Assembly: GCA_963838385.1 (NCBI GenBank)
Contig: CAWIRE010000014.1
Span: forward strand, 124,001-188,000
Direction of reading: 5' to 3'
DNA from: DAHUYF01 sp963838385
GTDB lineage: Bacteria; Pseudomonadota; Alphaproteobacteria; ATCC43930; CGMCC-115725
Length of the DNA stretch: 64,000 nucleotides
In this document: one piece after another, positions 8,787-17,610 of the stretch
Position numbering within the stretch: the stretch's first letter is position 1
How the letters are laid out: every line of letters begins with the position of its first letter
Translations under genes and position numbers: made by a program
Notes under the pieces: model-generated
The model's database searches: none
Told to the model about the DNA's origin: nothing
The model's input: only the letters and a program-made list of their open reading frames with translations

Positions 8787-8872
8787 GCTGCCTGCTCCAC
8801 CCGGCCGGCCCCGCCCCCGCCAGCCCCTCAAGGTTTAGTAATCAACTTCAAGTTTTACATTGAAATGGCCGC

Positions 8873-9913
<1,041 letters not shown>

Positions 9914-10008
9914 GTGCGTCTATTGATCCGGTGGTTGGGATTGCGACAAGGTACTTTTCCTTTGTCAGAAGCGGTCCGCGCTGGATCGCCCCTCGACCCT
10001 TGCTCCCG

Positions 10009-11589
10009 TTACGCCGTCATGGCGGCGGGAGCGGTTTTTGCCCTCTTGGTCAAAAGCTTGTTCAAGGCGTGGAGATAGGCGCGGGCGGAGGCGACCAGCG
10101 TGTCGGGGTCGGAGCCCTGCCCGTTCACCGACTTGCCGTTCTCCTCGAGCCGCACGGTGACTTCGGCCTGCGCGTCGGTGCCCTCGGTCACGGCATGCAC
10201 CTGGTAGAGCTGCAGGCGCGCGGTGTGGGGCACCATCTGCTTGATGGCGTTGAAGGTGGCGTCGACCGGGCCGTTGCCGGTGGTCTTGGCGGCATGGCGC
10301 TCGCCGTCGATCTCGAGCTCGAGCTCGGCGCTCTGCGGCCCCTTGGAGCCGGCGATCACCTGCAGCGAGACGAAGCGCAGCCGGTCGTGGCCGCGCACCA
10401 CCTCGTCGTCGACCAGCGCCATGATGTCCTCGTCGTAGACGTCCTTCTTGCGGTCGGCGAGGTCCTTGAAGCGGCGGAAGGCGTCGTTGACGGCGTTGTC
10501 GCCGAGCTCGAAGCCCAGCTCCTTGAGCTTGGCCTTGAAGGCGTGGCGGCCGGAATGCTTGCCCATCACCAGGCTCGACTTGGTGAGGCCGACCGAGTCC
10601 GGCGTCATGATCTCGTAGGTGCCGGCGTGCTTCAGCATGCCGTCCTGGTGGATGCCGCTCTCATGGGCAAAGGCGTTGGCGCCGACGATCGCCTTGTTGG
10701 GCTGGACGACGAAGCCGGTGATGGCGGAGACCAGGCGCGAGGCGCGGGTGATGAGCTCGGTCCTGACCCCGGTCGAATAGGGGAGCGCGTCGTGGCGCGT
10801 CTTGAGCGCCATCACGATCTCCTCCATCGAGGCGTTGCCGGCGCGCTCGCCGAGGCCGTTGACGGTGCATTCGACCTGGCGGGCGCCGGCGCCGATGGCG
10901 GCCAGCGAGTTGGCGACGGCGAGGCCGAGATCGTTGTGGCAATGGACCGAGACCACCGCCTGGTCGATGTTGGGCACGCGCTCGAACAGCATGCGGATGA
11001 GGGCGGCGAACTCCTCGGGCACGGCATAGCCCACCGTGTCCGGGACGTTGATGGTGCGGGCGCCGGCCTTGATCGCGCTCTCGACGGTGCGGCAGAGGAA
11101 GTCGTGCTCGGTGCGCGAGCCGTCCTCGCAGGACCACTCGACGTCGGGGCAGAGGTTGCGGGCGTGGGTGACGCTGTCGATCACCGCCTGGTGCACCTGC
11201 TCGGGCTCCATCTGGAGCTTCCATTTCATGTGCAGCGGCGAGGTCGAGATGAAGGTGTGGATGCGCGGGCGCGGGGCGTGCTGCACCGCTTCCCAGGCGC
11301 GGTCGATGTCCATGCGCCCGGCGCGGGACAGGCCGCAGACGGTCGAGGCCTTGACCAGCTTGGCGATCTCGCGCACCGCCTCGAAATCGCCGTTGGAGGC
11401 GATGGGGAAGCCGGCCTCGATGACGTCGATGCCCATCTCCTCGAGCAGCAGGGCGATCTTGATCTTCTCGTCGAGGTTCATCGACGCGCCGGGCGACTGC
11501 TCGCCGTCGCGCAGCGTGGTGTCGAAAATGATGACCCGACCGCCGGTCTGACCGGCGGCGGCGGAGGGTCGGGTCGTGGCAGCGCTCAT
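10009..11589 (-). CDS. leuA: 2-isopropylmalate synthase
   Basis: Condenses acetyl-CoA with 2-oxoisovalerate, the first committed step of leucine synthesis. It is a 526-residue enzyme of the long (E. coli-like) class. The catalytic HMGL-like TIM barrel starts with FDTTLRDGEQSPG, has metal-binding HCHNDLG and HESGIHQDG, and is followed by the C-terminal regulatory domain that binds leucine. The ATG at 11589 is chosen because GAGGAAG precedes it; a reading 25 codons longer has no support. It lies near the ilvB-ilvN-ilvC genes on the same strand, so this is a branched-chain amino acid region. Confidence 0.95.
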   Translation of the reverse strand: MSAATTRPSAAAGQTGGRVIIFDTTLRDGEQSPGASMNLDEKIKIALLLEEMGIDVIEAGFPIASNGDFEAVREIAKLVKASTVCGLSRAGRMDIDRAWEAVQHAPRPRIHTFISTSPLHMKWKLQMEPEQVHQAVIDSVTHARNLCPDVEWSCEDGSRTEHDFLCRTVESAIKAGARTINVPDTVGYAVPEEFAALIRMLFERVPNIDQAVVSVHCHNDLGLAVANSLAAIGAGARQVECTVNGLGERAGNASMEEIVMALKTRHDALPYSTGVRTELITRASRLVSAITGFVVQPNKAIVGANAFAHESGIHQDGMLKHAGTYEIMTPDSVGLTKSSLVMGKHSGRHAFKAKLKELGFELGDNAVNDAFRRFKDLADRKKDVYDEDIMALVDDEVVRGHDRLRFVSLQVIAGSKGPQSAELELEIDGERHAAKTTGNGPVDATFNAIKQMVPHTARLQLYQVHAVTEGTDAQAEVTVRLEENGKSVNGQGSDPDTLVASARAYLHALNKLLTKRAKTAPAAMTA

Positions 11590-11679
11590 CGCGCACTTCC
11601 TCTTGTTCTGGAGCGACCGGGCGGCCGACGCGGTGCAAGCCCCCTCAACGCGGCGCGTGCCCACCGGGCACGGCAGCGC

Positions 11680-11775
11680 TCAGGAACGGCCGGCTCGCGG
11701 CGCCCCATCGCTCCTCCGCAGAACCAGGAGACCACGGACCCCAGGCGACACACGGGCATCGGCGAACCGGCGCAT
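11680..11775 (-). promoter_or_regulatory. Possible leucine leader peptide upstream of leuA
   Basis: A 31-codon frame (MRRFADARVSPGVRG-LLVL-RRSDGAP) ends 90 bases upstream of leuA. It contains the run Leu-Leu-Val-Leu, the pattern expected of an attenuator leader for branched-chain amino acids. A perfect six-base hairpin GTGCCC-GGT-GGGCAC follows the stop. No U-tract terminator is evident, so ribosome-mediated attenuation is only a suggestion. The start has a weak GGCGGAA upstream. Confidence 0.3.
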
Positions 11776-11939
11776 TTCCGCCCGATCCTGCCCTGCCCCT
11801 GTCGTCTTCCCGATCATCTCGCTCGCTCGCCCTGCCGGCCTCCAGCCCCCCTCGGGCTGGTGCCCTACCATGCGCCTCCCCGCCTTAACATTCCCTTAAA
11901 GTTAACGGCGCAATTCACGGGTATCTTTAACGCGTTTCG

Positions 11940-12203
11940 GCCTGTTGCCGCAAGACTTTCCCGGCGCGACGCGCGGCGCGCCGGCCCCCTCACCCTCCCG
12001 GCCTTCGGCCGGGCCCCTCCCTCTCCCGCTTGGCGGGAGAGGGGCTGAGAGCGCTGGGTCGTCCCCCCTCTCCCGCTTGCGGGAGAGGGTCGGGGTGAGT
12101 GGCGGTGCAGCTAGCCCGCTCTGTGCGGGCTTTCGCGCCCCGGATCAGGTCCGGGGCGCTGGCGCCCGCCCGCGACGATGCTGAGCATCGCGCGGCGCCC
12201 GCC
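11940..12203. repeat. Repeat cluster between ilvC and leuA, including copy E
   Basis: Holds two CTCTCCCGC...GGGAGAGG(GTCGGGGTGAG) type inverted repeats (about 11985-12100) and a structured-repeat copy at 12123-12203. The latter has inner hairpin CCCCGGATCAGGTCCGGGG and second hairpin CGATGC-TGA-GCATCG. The copy abuts the long palindrome that closes ilvC. No gene is seen. Confidence 0.7.
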
Positions 12204-12233
12204 AAAAACTAACGCGAAGCGTTAGTTTTTGGC
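12201..12233 (-). terminator. Long palindrome containing the ilvC stop codon
   Basis: A perfect 15-bp stem (12201-12215 with 12219-12233) around a three-base loop. Read on the minus strand it ends in GTTAGTTTTTGGC, giving a short U-run, so it can act as an intrinsic terminator for ilvC. The last codons and the TAA of ilvC form one arm of the stem. Confidence 0.6.
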
Positions 12234-13241
12234 TTTATCCACCAGCCGGTTCTGGGAGATCCAGGGCATCATGGCGCGGAGCTTCTCGCCGACCTTCTCG
12301 ATGTCGTGCTCGGCGGCGCGGCGGCGCATGGCCTTGAAGCTGGCCTGGCCGGCGGCGTTCTCCAGCACCCAGTCGCGGGCGAATCGGCCGGACTGGATGT
12401 CGTCGAGCACGCGCTTCATCTCGGCCTTGACCGCTTCGTTGATGATGCGGGGCCCGCGCGTGTAGTCGCCATACTCGGCGGTGTTGGAGATGGAATAGCG
12501 CATGTTGGCCATGCCGCCCTCGTACATGAGGTCGACGATCAGCTTGACCTCGTGCAGGCACTCGAAATAGGCCATTTCGGGGGCGTAGCCCGCCTCGACC
12601 AGGGTCTCGTAGCCCGACAGGATGAGCTGGGTCAGGCCGCCGCAGAGCACGGCCTGCTCGCCGAAGAGATCGGTCTCGCACTCCTCCTTGAAGCTGGTCT
12701 CGATCACCCCGGCGCGGCCGCCGCCGATGGCGGACGCATAGGAGAGCGCGATCTCCAGCGCGTTGGCCGAGGGGTTCTGGTCGACGGCGACGAGGCAGGG
12801 GACGCCGCCGCCGCGCTGATACTCCGAGCGCACGGTATGGCCGGGGCCCTTGGGCGCGATCATGAAGACGTCCATGTCGGCGCGCGGCTCGATCAGCTTG
12901 AAATGGATGTTGAGGCCATGCGCGAAGGCCAGCGCCGTGTCGGGCCGCATGTTGGGCCGGAGATCCTCGGCGTAGAGCTTGGCCTGCAGCTCGTCCGGCG
13001 TCAGCACCATCACCACATCGGCCCATTTGGCGCCCTCGGCCGGGCTCATCACCGGGAATTTGGCGGCTTCCGCCTTCTTGGCCGAGGCGGAGCCGGGGCG
13101 GAGCGCCACCCGCACCTCCTTGACGCCGCTGTCGCGCAGGTTCATGGCATGGGCATGGCCCTGGCTGCCATAGCCCACGACGAGCACCTTCTTGCCCTTG
13201 ATCAGGTTCACGTCGGCGTCGCGATCGTAATAGACACGCAT
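12222..13241 (-). CDS. ilvC: Ketol-acid reductoisomerase
   Basis: Converts acetolactate or acetohydroxybutyrate to the dihydroxy acid with NADPH, in valine and isoleucine synthesis. It is a class I enzyme of 339 residues. The N-terminal Rossmann motif is VVGYGSQGHAHAMNLRDSG. The acidic metal ligands of the knotted domain are in ETDLFGEQAVLCGG and in the EC segment FECLHEVKLIVDLMYEGG. Length is typical. It follows ilvN by 23 bases, in the order ilvB-ilvN-ilvC, and its 3' end lies inside a terminator-like palindrome. Confidence 0.97.
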   Translation of the reverse strand: MRVYYDRDADVNLIKGKKVLVVGYGSQGHAHAMNLRDSGVKEVRVALRPGSASAKKAEAAKFPVMSPAEGAKWADVVMVLTPDELQAKLYAEDLRPNMRPDTALAFAHGLNIHFKLIEPRADMDVFMIAPKGPGHTVRSEYQRGGGVPCLVAVDQNPSANALEIALSYASAIGGGRAGVIETSFKEECETDLFGEQAVLCGGLTQLILSGYETLVEAGYAPEMAYFECLHEVKLIVDLMYEGGMANMRYSISNTAEYGDYTRGPRIINEAVKAEMKRVLDDIQSGRFARDWVLENAAGQASFKAMRRRAAEHDIEKVGEKLRAMMPWISQNRLVDKAKN

Positions 13242-13264
13242 GTGGGTGCTCCCTTCGCTTGAAC

Positions 13265-13768
13265 TCAGAACCGCGCCGGGCCGCGCGAGATGGCGACGAC
13301 CCCGGTGCGCGACACGTCGACCAGGCCGAGCGGCTCCATCAGGTTGATGAAGGCGTTGAGCTTCTCGGTCGAGCCCGTCATCTCGAAGACGAAGCTCTCG
13401 ATGGTCGAATCGATGACGCGGGCGCGGAAGATGTCGGCGAGCCGCAGCGACTCGATGCGCTTCTCGCCGGTGCCCGCCACCTTGATGAGGGCGAGCTCGC
13501 GCCCGACATGCGGCCCCTCCTCGGTCAGGTCGCGCACGGCATGGACCGGGACCAGGCGCGAGAGCTGCGCCTTGATCTGCTCGATGATCATCGGCGTGCC
13601 GGAGGTGACCACGGTGATCCGCGACAGGCTGTTGGCGCGGTCGGTCTCGGCCACGGTCAGGCTCTCGATGTTGTAGCCGCGGCCGGAGAACAATCCCACG
13701 ACCCGGGCGAGGATGCCGGGCTCGTTGTCGACGAGCACGGCGATGGTGTGCTTCTCGATGGCGCTCAC
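13265..13768 (-). CDS. ilvN: Acetolactate synthase small (regulatory) subunit
   Basis: A 167-residue regulatory subunit that activates the large subunit and confers valine feedback inhibition. The N-terminal ACT domain reads HTIAVLVDNEPGILARVVGLFSGRGYNIESL, and the C-terminal domain contains FRARVIDSTIESFVFEMTG. The class is closest to IlvH (ilvIH type). It sits 35 bases after the large subunit gene and just before ilvC, as in most alphaproteobacteria. Confidence 0.95.
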   Translation of the reverse strand: MSAIEKHTIAVLVDNEPGILARVVGLFSGRGYNIESLTVAETDRANSLSRITVVTSGTPMIIEQIKAQLSRLVPVHAVRDLTEEGPHVGRELALIKVAGTGEKRIESLRLADIFRARVIDSTIESFVFEMTGSTEKLNAFINLMEPLGLVDVSRTGVVAISRGPARF

Positions 13769-13803
13769 ATTCGGACTCCGAAACGGAAGGATTGACGGCC
13801 GGA

Positions 13804-15570
13804 TCAGACCAGGACCATGCCCTCTTCCGATACCGGGCCGGCCGCCTTCTTGTCCTCGGGCCCGAGCAGCATCTCGTTATGCGCCGCGCCCGAGGGGATC
13901 ATCGGGAAGCAGTTCTCGCGCTCATCGACCGCGACGTCGACGATCACGGCCTTGTCCACCGCGAGCATCTCCTTGATGACGCGGTCGACGTCGTCGGGCT
14001 TGCTGGCGCGCAGGCCCACCGCGCCGAAGGCGTCGGCGAGCTTGACGAAATCGGGCAGCGAGGCGGTGTAGCTCTCGGAATAGCGGCCGCCATGCATCAG
14101 CTCCTGCCACTGACGCACCATGCCCATGTACTGGTTGTTGAGGATGAAGATCTTGACCGGCAGCCGGTACTGGCAGGCGGTCGACATCTCCTGGATGTTC
14201 ATCAGGATCGAGGCCTCGCCGGCGATGTCGACGACCAGCGCCTCGGGATGGGCGATCTGCACGCCGATCGCCGCCGGCAGGCCATAGCCCATGGTGCCGA
14301 GCCCGCCCGAGGTCATCCAATGGCAGGGCTGGTCGAACTTGAAGAACTGCGCCGCCCACATCTGGTGCTGGCCGACCTCGGTGGTGACGTAGATGTCCTT
14401 GCCGCGGGTGAGCTGGTAGAGCCGCTCGATGGCGTATTGCGGCTTGATCACCTTGTCGGTCTTGACATAGGCGAGGCAGTTGCGCGCGCGCCAGGCCTCG
14501 ATCTCCTTCCACCAGGAGGCCAGCGCCGCCTGGTCGGGCTTGAAGCGCCGCGCCTTGAGCCCGGCCATGATCGCCTCGAGCGCGTTGCCGGCGTCGCTCA
14601 CCAGCGGCACGTCGACGCGCACGTTCTTGTTGATCGAGGACGGGTCGATGTCGATGTGGATCTTCTTGGAGTTGGGCGAGAAGGCGTTGAGCCGGCCGGT
14701 GACGCGGTCGTCGAAGCGCGAGCCGACCGCGACCATGAGGTCGCAGTCATGCATGGCGAGGTTGGCCTCGTAGGTGCCGTGCATGCCGACCATGCCGAGG
14801 AATTGCGGCTGCGAGGCGGGCAGCGCGCCGAGCCCCATCAAGGTCAGCGTGCAGGGGAACCCGGTGGTGCGCACCAGCTCGGTGAAGAGCGCGCAGGCCC
14901 TGGGCCCGGAATTGATGATGCCGCCGCCGCCGTAGAAGAGCGGGCGCCTGGCCGCGGCGATCAGCGCCACCGCCTCCTCGATCCGCGCGGGATCGGGCTG
15001 CGTCTGCGGCCGGTAGGTCTTGTGCTGCGGCATGGTCTCGGGGCCGCGATAGGCGCCCAGCGCGAAGAGCACGTCCTTGGGCAGGTCGACCACCACCGGG
15101 CCGGGCCGGCCGGTGCGCGCGACATGGAAGGCCTCGTGCAGGATGCGGGCGAGGTCGTTCACGTCCTTGACCAGGTAATTGTGCTTGGTGCAGGGCCGGG
15201 TGATGCCGGTGGTGTCGGCCTCCTGGAAGGCGTCGTTGCCGATGAGATGGGTGGGCACCTGCCCGGTCAGGCAGACCAGCGGCACCGAATCCATCAGCGC
15301 ATCGGTGAGGCCGGTGACGGCGTTGGTGGCGCCGGGGCCGCTGGTGACCAGCACCACGCCGACCTTGCCGGTGCTGCGGGCATAGCCCTCGGCGGCATGG
15401 ACGGCGCCCTGCTCGTGGCGCACCAGGATGTGGCGCAGATGGTTCTGCTTGAAGAGCGCGTCGTAGATCGGCAGCACGGCGCCGCCGGGATAGCCGAAAA
15501 CGACATCAACGCCCTGGTCGCCCAGCGCCTTGATGATCATCTCCGCCCCCGACATCTGCTCCGTCGCCAT
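13804..15570 (-). CDS. ilvB: Acetolactate synthase large (catalytic) subunit
   Basis: A thiamine-diphosphate enzyme that joins two pyruvates, or pyruvate and 2-oxobutyrate. The N-terminal PYR domain carries VVFGYPGGAVLP with the catalytic Glu in RHEQGAVHAAEGYAR. A central FAD-binding domain (VGSRFDDRVTG) follows. The C-terminal PP domain has the Mg-binding motif in GEASILMNIQE and NNQYMGMVRQW. The ATG at 15570 is preferred because GGGAGAGGTG lies just upstream; six further codons are open. It is first in ilvB-ilvN-ilvC. Confidence 0.95.
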   Translation of the reverse strand: MATEQMSGAEMIIKALGDQGVDVVFGYPGGAVLPIYDALFKQNHLRHILVRHEQGAVHAAEGYARSTGKVGVVLVTSGPGATNAVTGLTDALMDSVPLVCLTGQVPTHLIGNDAFQEADTTGITRPCTKHNYLVKDVNDLARILHEAFHVARTGRPGPVVVDLPKDVLFALGAYRGPETMPQHKTYRPQTQPDPARIEEAVALIAAARRPLFYGGGGIINSGPRACALFTELVRTTGFPCTLTLMGLGALPASQPQFLGMVGMHGTYEANLAMHDCDLMVAVGSRFDDRVTGRLNAFSPNSKKIHIDIDPSSINKNVRVDVPLVSDAGNALEAIMAGLKARRFKPDQAALASWWKEIEAWRARNCLAYVKTDKVIKPQYAIERLYQLTRGKDIYVTTEVGQHQMWAAQFFKFDQPCHWMTSGGLGTMGYGLPAAIGVQIAHPEALVVDIAGEASILMNIQEMSTACQYRLPVKIFILNNQYMGMVRQWQELMHGGRYSESYTASLPDFVKLADAFGAVGLRASKPDDVDRVIKEMLAVDKAVIVDVAVDERENCFPMIPSGAAHNEMLLGPEDKKAAGPVSEEGMVLV

Positions 15571-15688
15571 GACACCTCTCCCAGCCAAAAAACCGCGCAG
15601 AACGCAAGCTTCGCAGCGCGGCGGGCGGCTCTGCCCACCGCTCGGTTGGAACTTCTCGTTCCCGCGCGAAGGCGGCCACCCTAGAGGG

Positions 15689-16639
15689 CTAGGACTTAAT
15701 GGTCAACAGGAACTGACGAATAAATGAAAAAATTCCCGGCAACAACCTTTCCGAAAGTTGCTCGTCCAGGACCAGCTTCCTCAGCCCCGCCGTCTCGGGG
15801 AGCTGGTGCCGGAACCAGGTGTATTGGCGCTTGGCATAGCGCCGCGTCGCCTGCTGCGCCGCGGCGATGGCGGCGGCGCGGCTGATGCGGTGGGCGAGCG
15901 CGTCGCCGAGCTCGCGCACCCCCACCGCCTTCATCGCCGGGAGACCGGGGTCGAGGCCGCGCGCCAGGAGATCCTTCGCCTCGGCCTCGGCACCCGCTGC
16001 CATCATGGCGAGGAAGCGCGCGTCGCAGGCGGCGTAGAGCGCATCGCGCGGCGGCAGCAGCAGGATCGACGCGGCGGCGATCGCCGGCGCCGCCTGGGCG
16101 CGGCGCCAGGCGGCGAGCCCCTGCCCGGTCGCCGCCGCCACCTCATAGGCGCGGATGAGGCGCTGGGTGTCGCCGGGCGGCAGGCGCCCGGCCGCTTCCG
16201 GGTCGAGCCGCGCCAGCGCCGCGTGGAAATCGGCGGGCCCGAGCCGGGCATGGAGCGCGCGGGCGGCGGCGCGCGCCGCGGCCGGGACCGGCGGCACCGG
16301 GGCGAGGCCGTCGAGCAGCGCGCGCAGATAGAGCCCGGTGCCGCCGACCAGCAGCGGCAGGCGGCCGGCGTCGCGCGCCGCGGCGATCTCGGCCAGGGCG
16401 GCCTCGCGCCAGCGCCCGGCCGAATACGCCTCGGCGGCGTCGATGGTGCCGTAGAGCCGGTGCGGCGCGCGCGCCAGCTCTGCCGGCCCCGGCCGCGCCG
16501 TCAGCACCGCGAGGTCGCGATAGACCTGCATGCTGTCGGCGTTGATGATGGTGCCGCCGAAGGCCTCGGCAACGGCCAGCGCCAGCGCCGATTTGCCGCT
16601 GCCGGTGGGCCCGGCGATGATGATGACGGACAGAGGCAT
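15689..16639 (-). CDS. miaA: tRNA dimethylallyltransferase
   Basis: Adds dimethylallyl to A37 of tRNAs reading U-starting codons. The Walker A motif is IIAGPTGSGKSALA, followed by the family DSMQVYR motif and the catalytic LLVGGTGLYLRALLDGL. The C-terminal part carries ATRRYAKRQYTWFRHQ, a typical MiaA signature. The protein has 316 residues from MPLSVIII; six more upstream codons are open but less likely. It is on the same strand as ilvB with a 118-base gap. Confidence 0.93.
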   Translation of the reverse strand: MPLSVIIIAGPTGSGKSALALAVAEAFGGTIINADSMQVYRDLAVLTARPGPAELARAPHRLYGTIDAAEAYSAGRWREAALAEIAAARDAGRLPLLVGGTGLYLRALLDGLAPVPPVPAAARAAARALHARLGPADFHAALARLDPEAAGRLPPGDTQRLIRAYEVAAATGQGLAAWRRAQAAPAIAAASILLLPPRDALYAACDARFLAMMAAGAEAEAKDLLARGLDPGLPAMKAVGVRELGDALAHRISRAAAIAAAQQATRRYAKRQYTWFRHQLPETAGLRKLVLDEQLSERLLPGIFSFIRQFLLTIKS

Positions 16640-16683
16640 GGGCGGGGGTTGTAGCACTCTGGGCCGGACACGCCGACTAGGGT

Positions 16684-16908
16684 CACCACGGAGCCACGGA
16701 GGTCACGGAGAAGACGAGGAATGCGCCTCTGGAAGGCGCGCCGAAGCGATCACATCATCGCTCTCGCCTTCCCCGCGAAAGCGGGGAACCAGGGCAACCG
16801 GCGCATGCTTGCTCCTGGGCCCCCGCTTTCGCGGGGGCAACGGTGATCATCCGATCTCCCAGACCACCAAGCACCTCTTCTCCGTGACCTCCGTGTCCTC
16901 CGTGGTGA
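16684..16908. repeat. Composite repeat bracketed by inverted CACGGAG motifs
   Basis: A roughly 225-bp unit. At its left is ACCACGGAGCCACGGAGGTC and at its right the inverse of the same motif (CTCCGTGTCCTCCGTGGTG). Between them are the hairpins CCCCGCGAAAGCGGGG and CCCCCGCTTTCGCGGGGG. A degenerate copy is at 5060-5275 and the central part recurs at 26722-26806. It has no coding potential. Confidence 0.7.
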
Positions 16909-16980
16909 AATCATCTTGTGGGGGGTAGCCGCGCGCACCGAGCCCGTGGCTACCCCCCACCCCAACCCTCCCCCTCAAGG

Positions 16981-17518
16981 GGCGGGCCGTTAGCTTACCG
17001 AGTTGGTTTTTCGTCGCCGGTCAGCGACTATGGGTAGGTCGGTCCGGGCGCAGCCACGTCGCGCGGATTAGACGACCGACAAGATAGAGAGCAACCGAAA
17101 ACAGAATCACCATTCCGTCAACGAACAGAAAGCGGAGACTGCGCAAGTCCGGGCGCGGACTCGCCAGGTAGGAGACGATGCCAAAGAGCGGGAAGATGAG
17201 ATACCCCGCGACGGCATAGAGAGCAGTTCGCACCCGTTTTCCATCGCAGCCGAGATAGCAAAGAACAAATGGCAAGGCCGCCATGGCGAGAAGGCCAAAG
17301 AATATGAAAAGGAGCTCGGGGAATGTCGCGAGCGTAGGCATGTGTTGTCTTCCGTGCTCCCGTTCGAACGGGCCCCTCTACGGTCGAAGCTCCGTGCTCC
17401 GACTGGATATGGGGATCCGCCAGGTTCCAGCTTAGTGCGTCAGCGCCAGATTGAAGACAACGTATAAGCGTTCTTCGCGCCGGCGTCCCGGGCCAACTCG
17501 TTAAGCTAACGGCCCGCC
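16981..17518. mobile_element. 538-bp transposase-less element with 26-bp inverted ends
   Basis: The terminal inverted repeats lie at 16981-17006 and 17493-17518 (start GGCGGGCCGTTAGC, end CGAGTTGG) and match at 25 of 26 positions. They are flanked by the 6-bp direct repeat TCAAGG (16975-16980 and 17519-17524). Removing the element and one repeat restores CCCTCCCCC-TCAAGG-GGGGAGGGGG, a symmetrical intergenic repeat, so this is a genuine insertion. The interior carries one small membrane-protein gene and no transposase. Its base composition is lower in GC than the surroundings. Confidence 0.75.
17021..17341 (-). CDS. Small integral membrane protein carried by the 538-bp element
   Basis: A 106-residue protein with three predicted membrane segments (about residues 8-29, 38-60 and 72-91: ELLFIFFGLLAMAALPFVL, YAVAGYLIFPLFGIVSYLA, GMVILFSVALYLVGRLI). 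A basic C-terminus (RPDRPTHSR) follows. GGAAG lies seven bases before the ATG. I do not recognise the family. The gene occupies most of the space between the inverted ends of the element, so it is its only cargo. Its lower GC supports foreign origin. Confidence 0.55.
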   Translation of the reverse strand: MPTLATFPELLFIFFGLLAMAALPFVLCYLGCDGKRVRTALYAVAGYLIFPLFGIVSYLASPRPDLRSLRFLFVDGMVILFSVALYLVGRLIRATWLRPDRPTHSR

Positions 17519-17610
17519 TCAAGGGGGGAGGGGGTTAGAATCAACACCGGCGACGACGCTTCGCCTCGCGCCCGCTTGCATCCGGCCGGTCGCTCGCCGA
17601 TAACCCGCGC

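Noticed and set aside
9931..12048. Long plus-strand frame opposite leuA
   Set aside because: Antisense shadow of leuA. The translation is a low-complexity string rich in Gly, Val, Asp and His, with no motif or ribosome binding site.
16981..17518. Reading the inverted ends of the 538-bp element as integron attC sites
   Set aside because: GTTAGCT does not satisfy the GTTRRRY core, the two arms are 480 bases apart rather than forming one attC hairpin, and a 6-bp target duplication fits transposition, not integron recombination.
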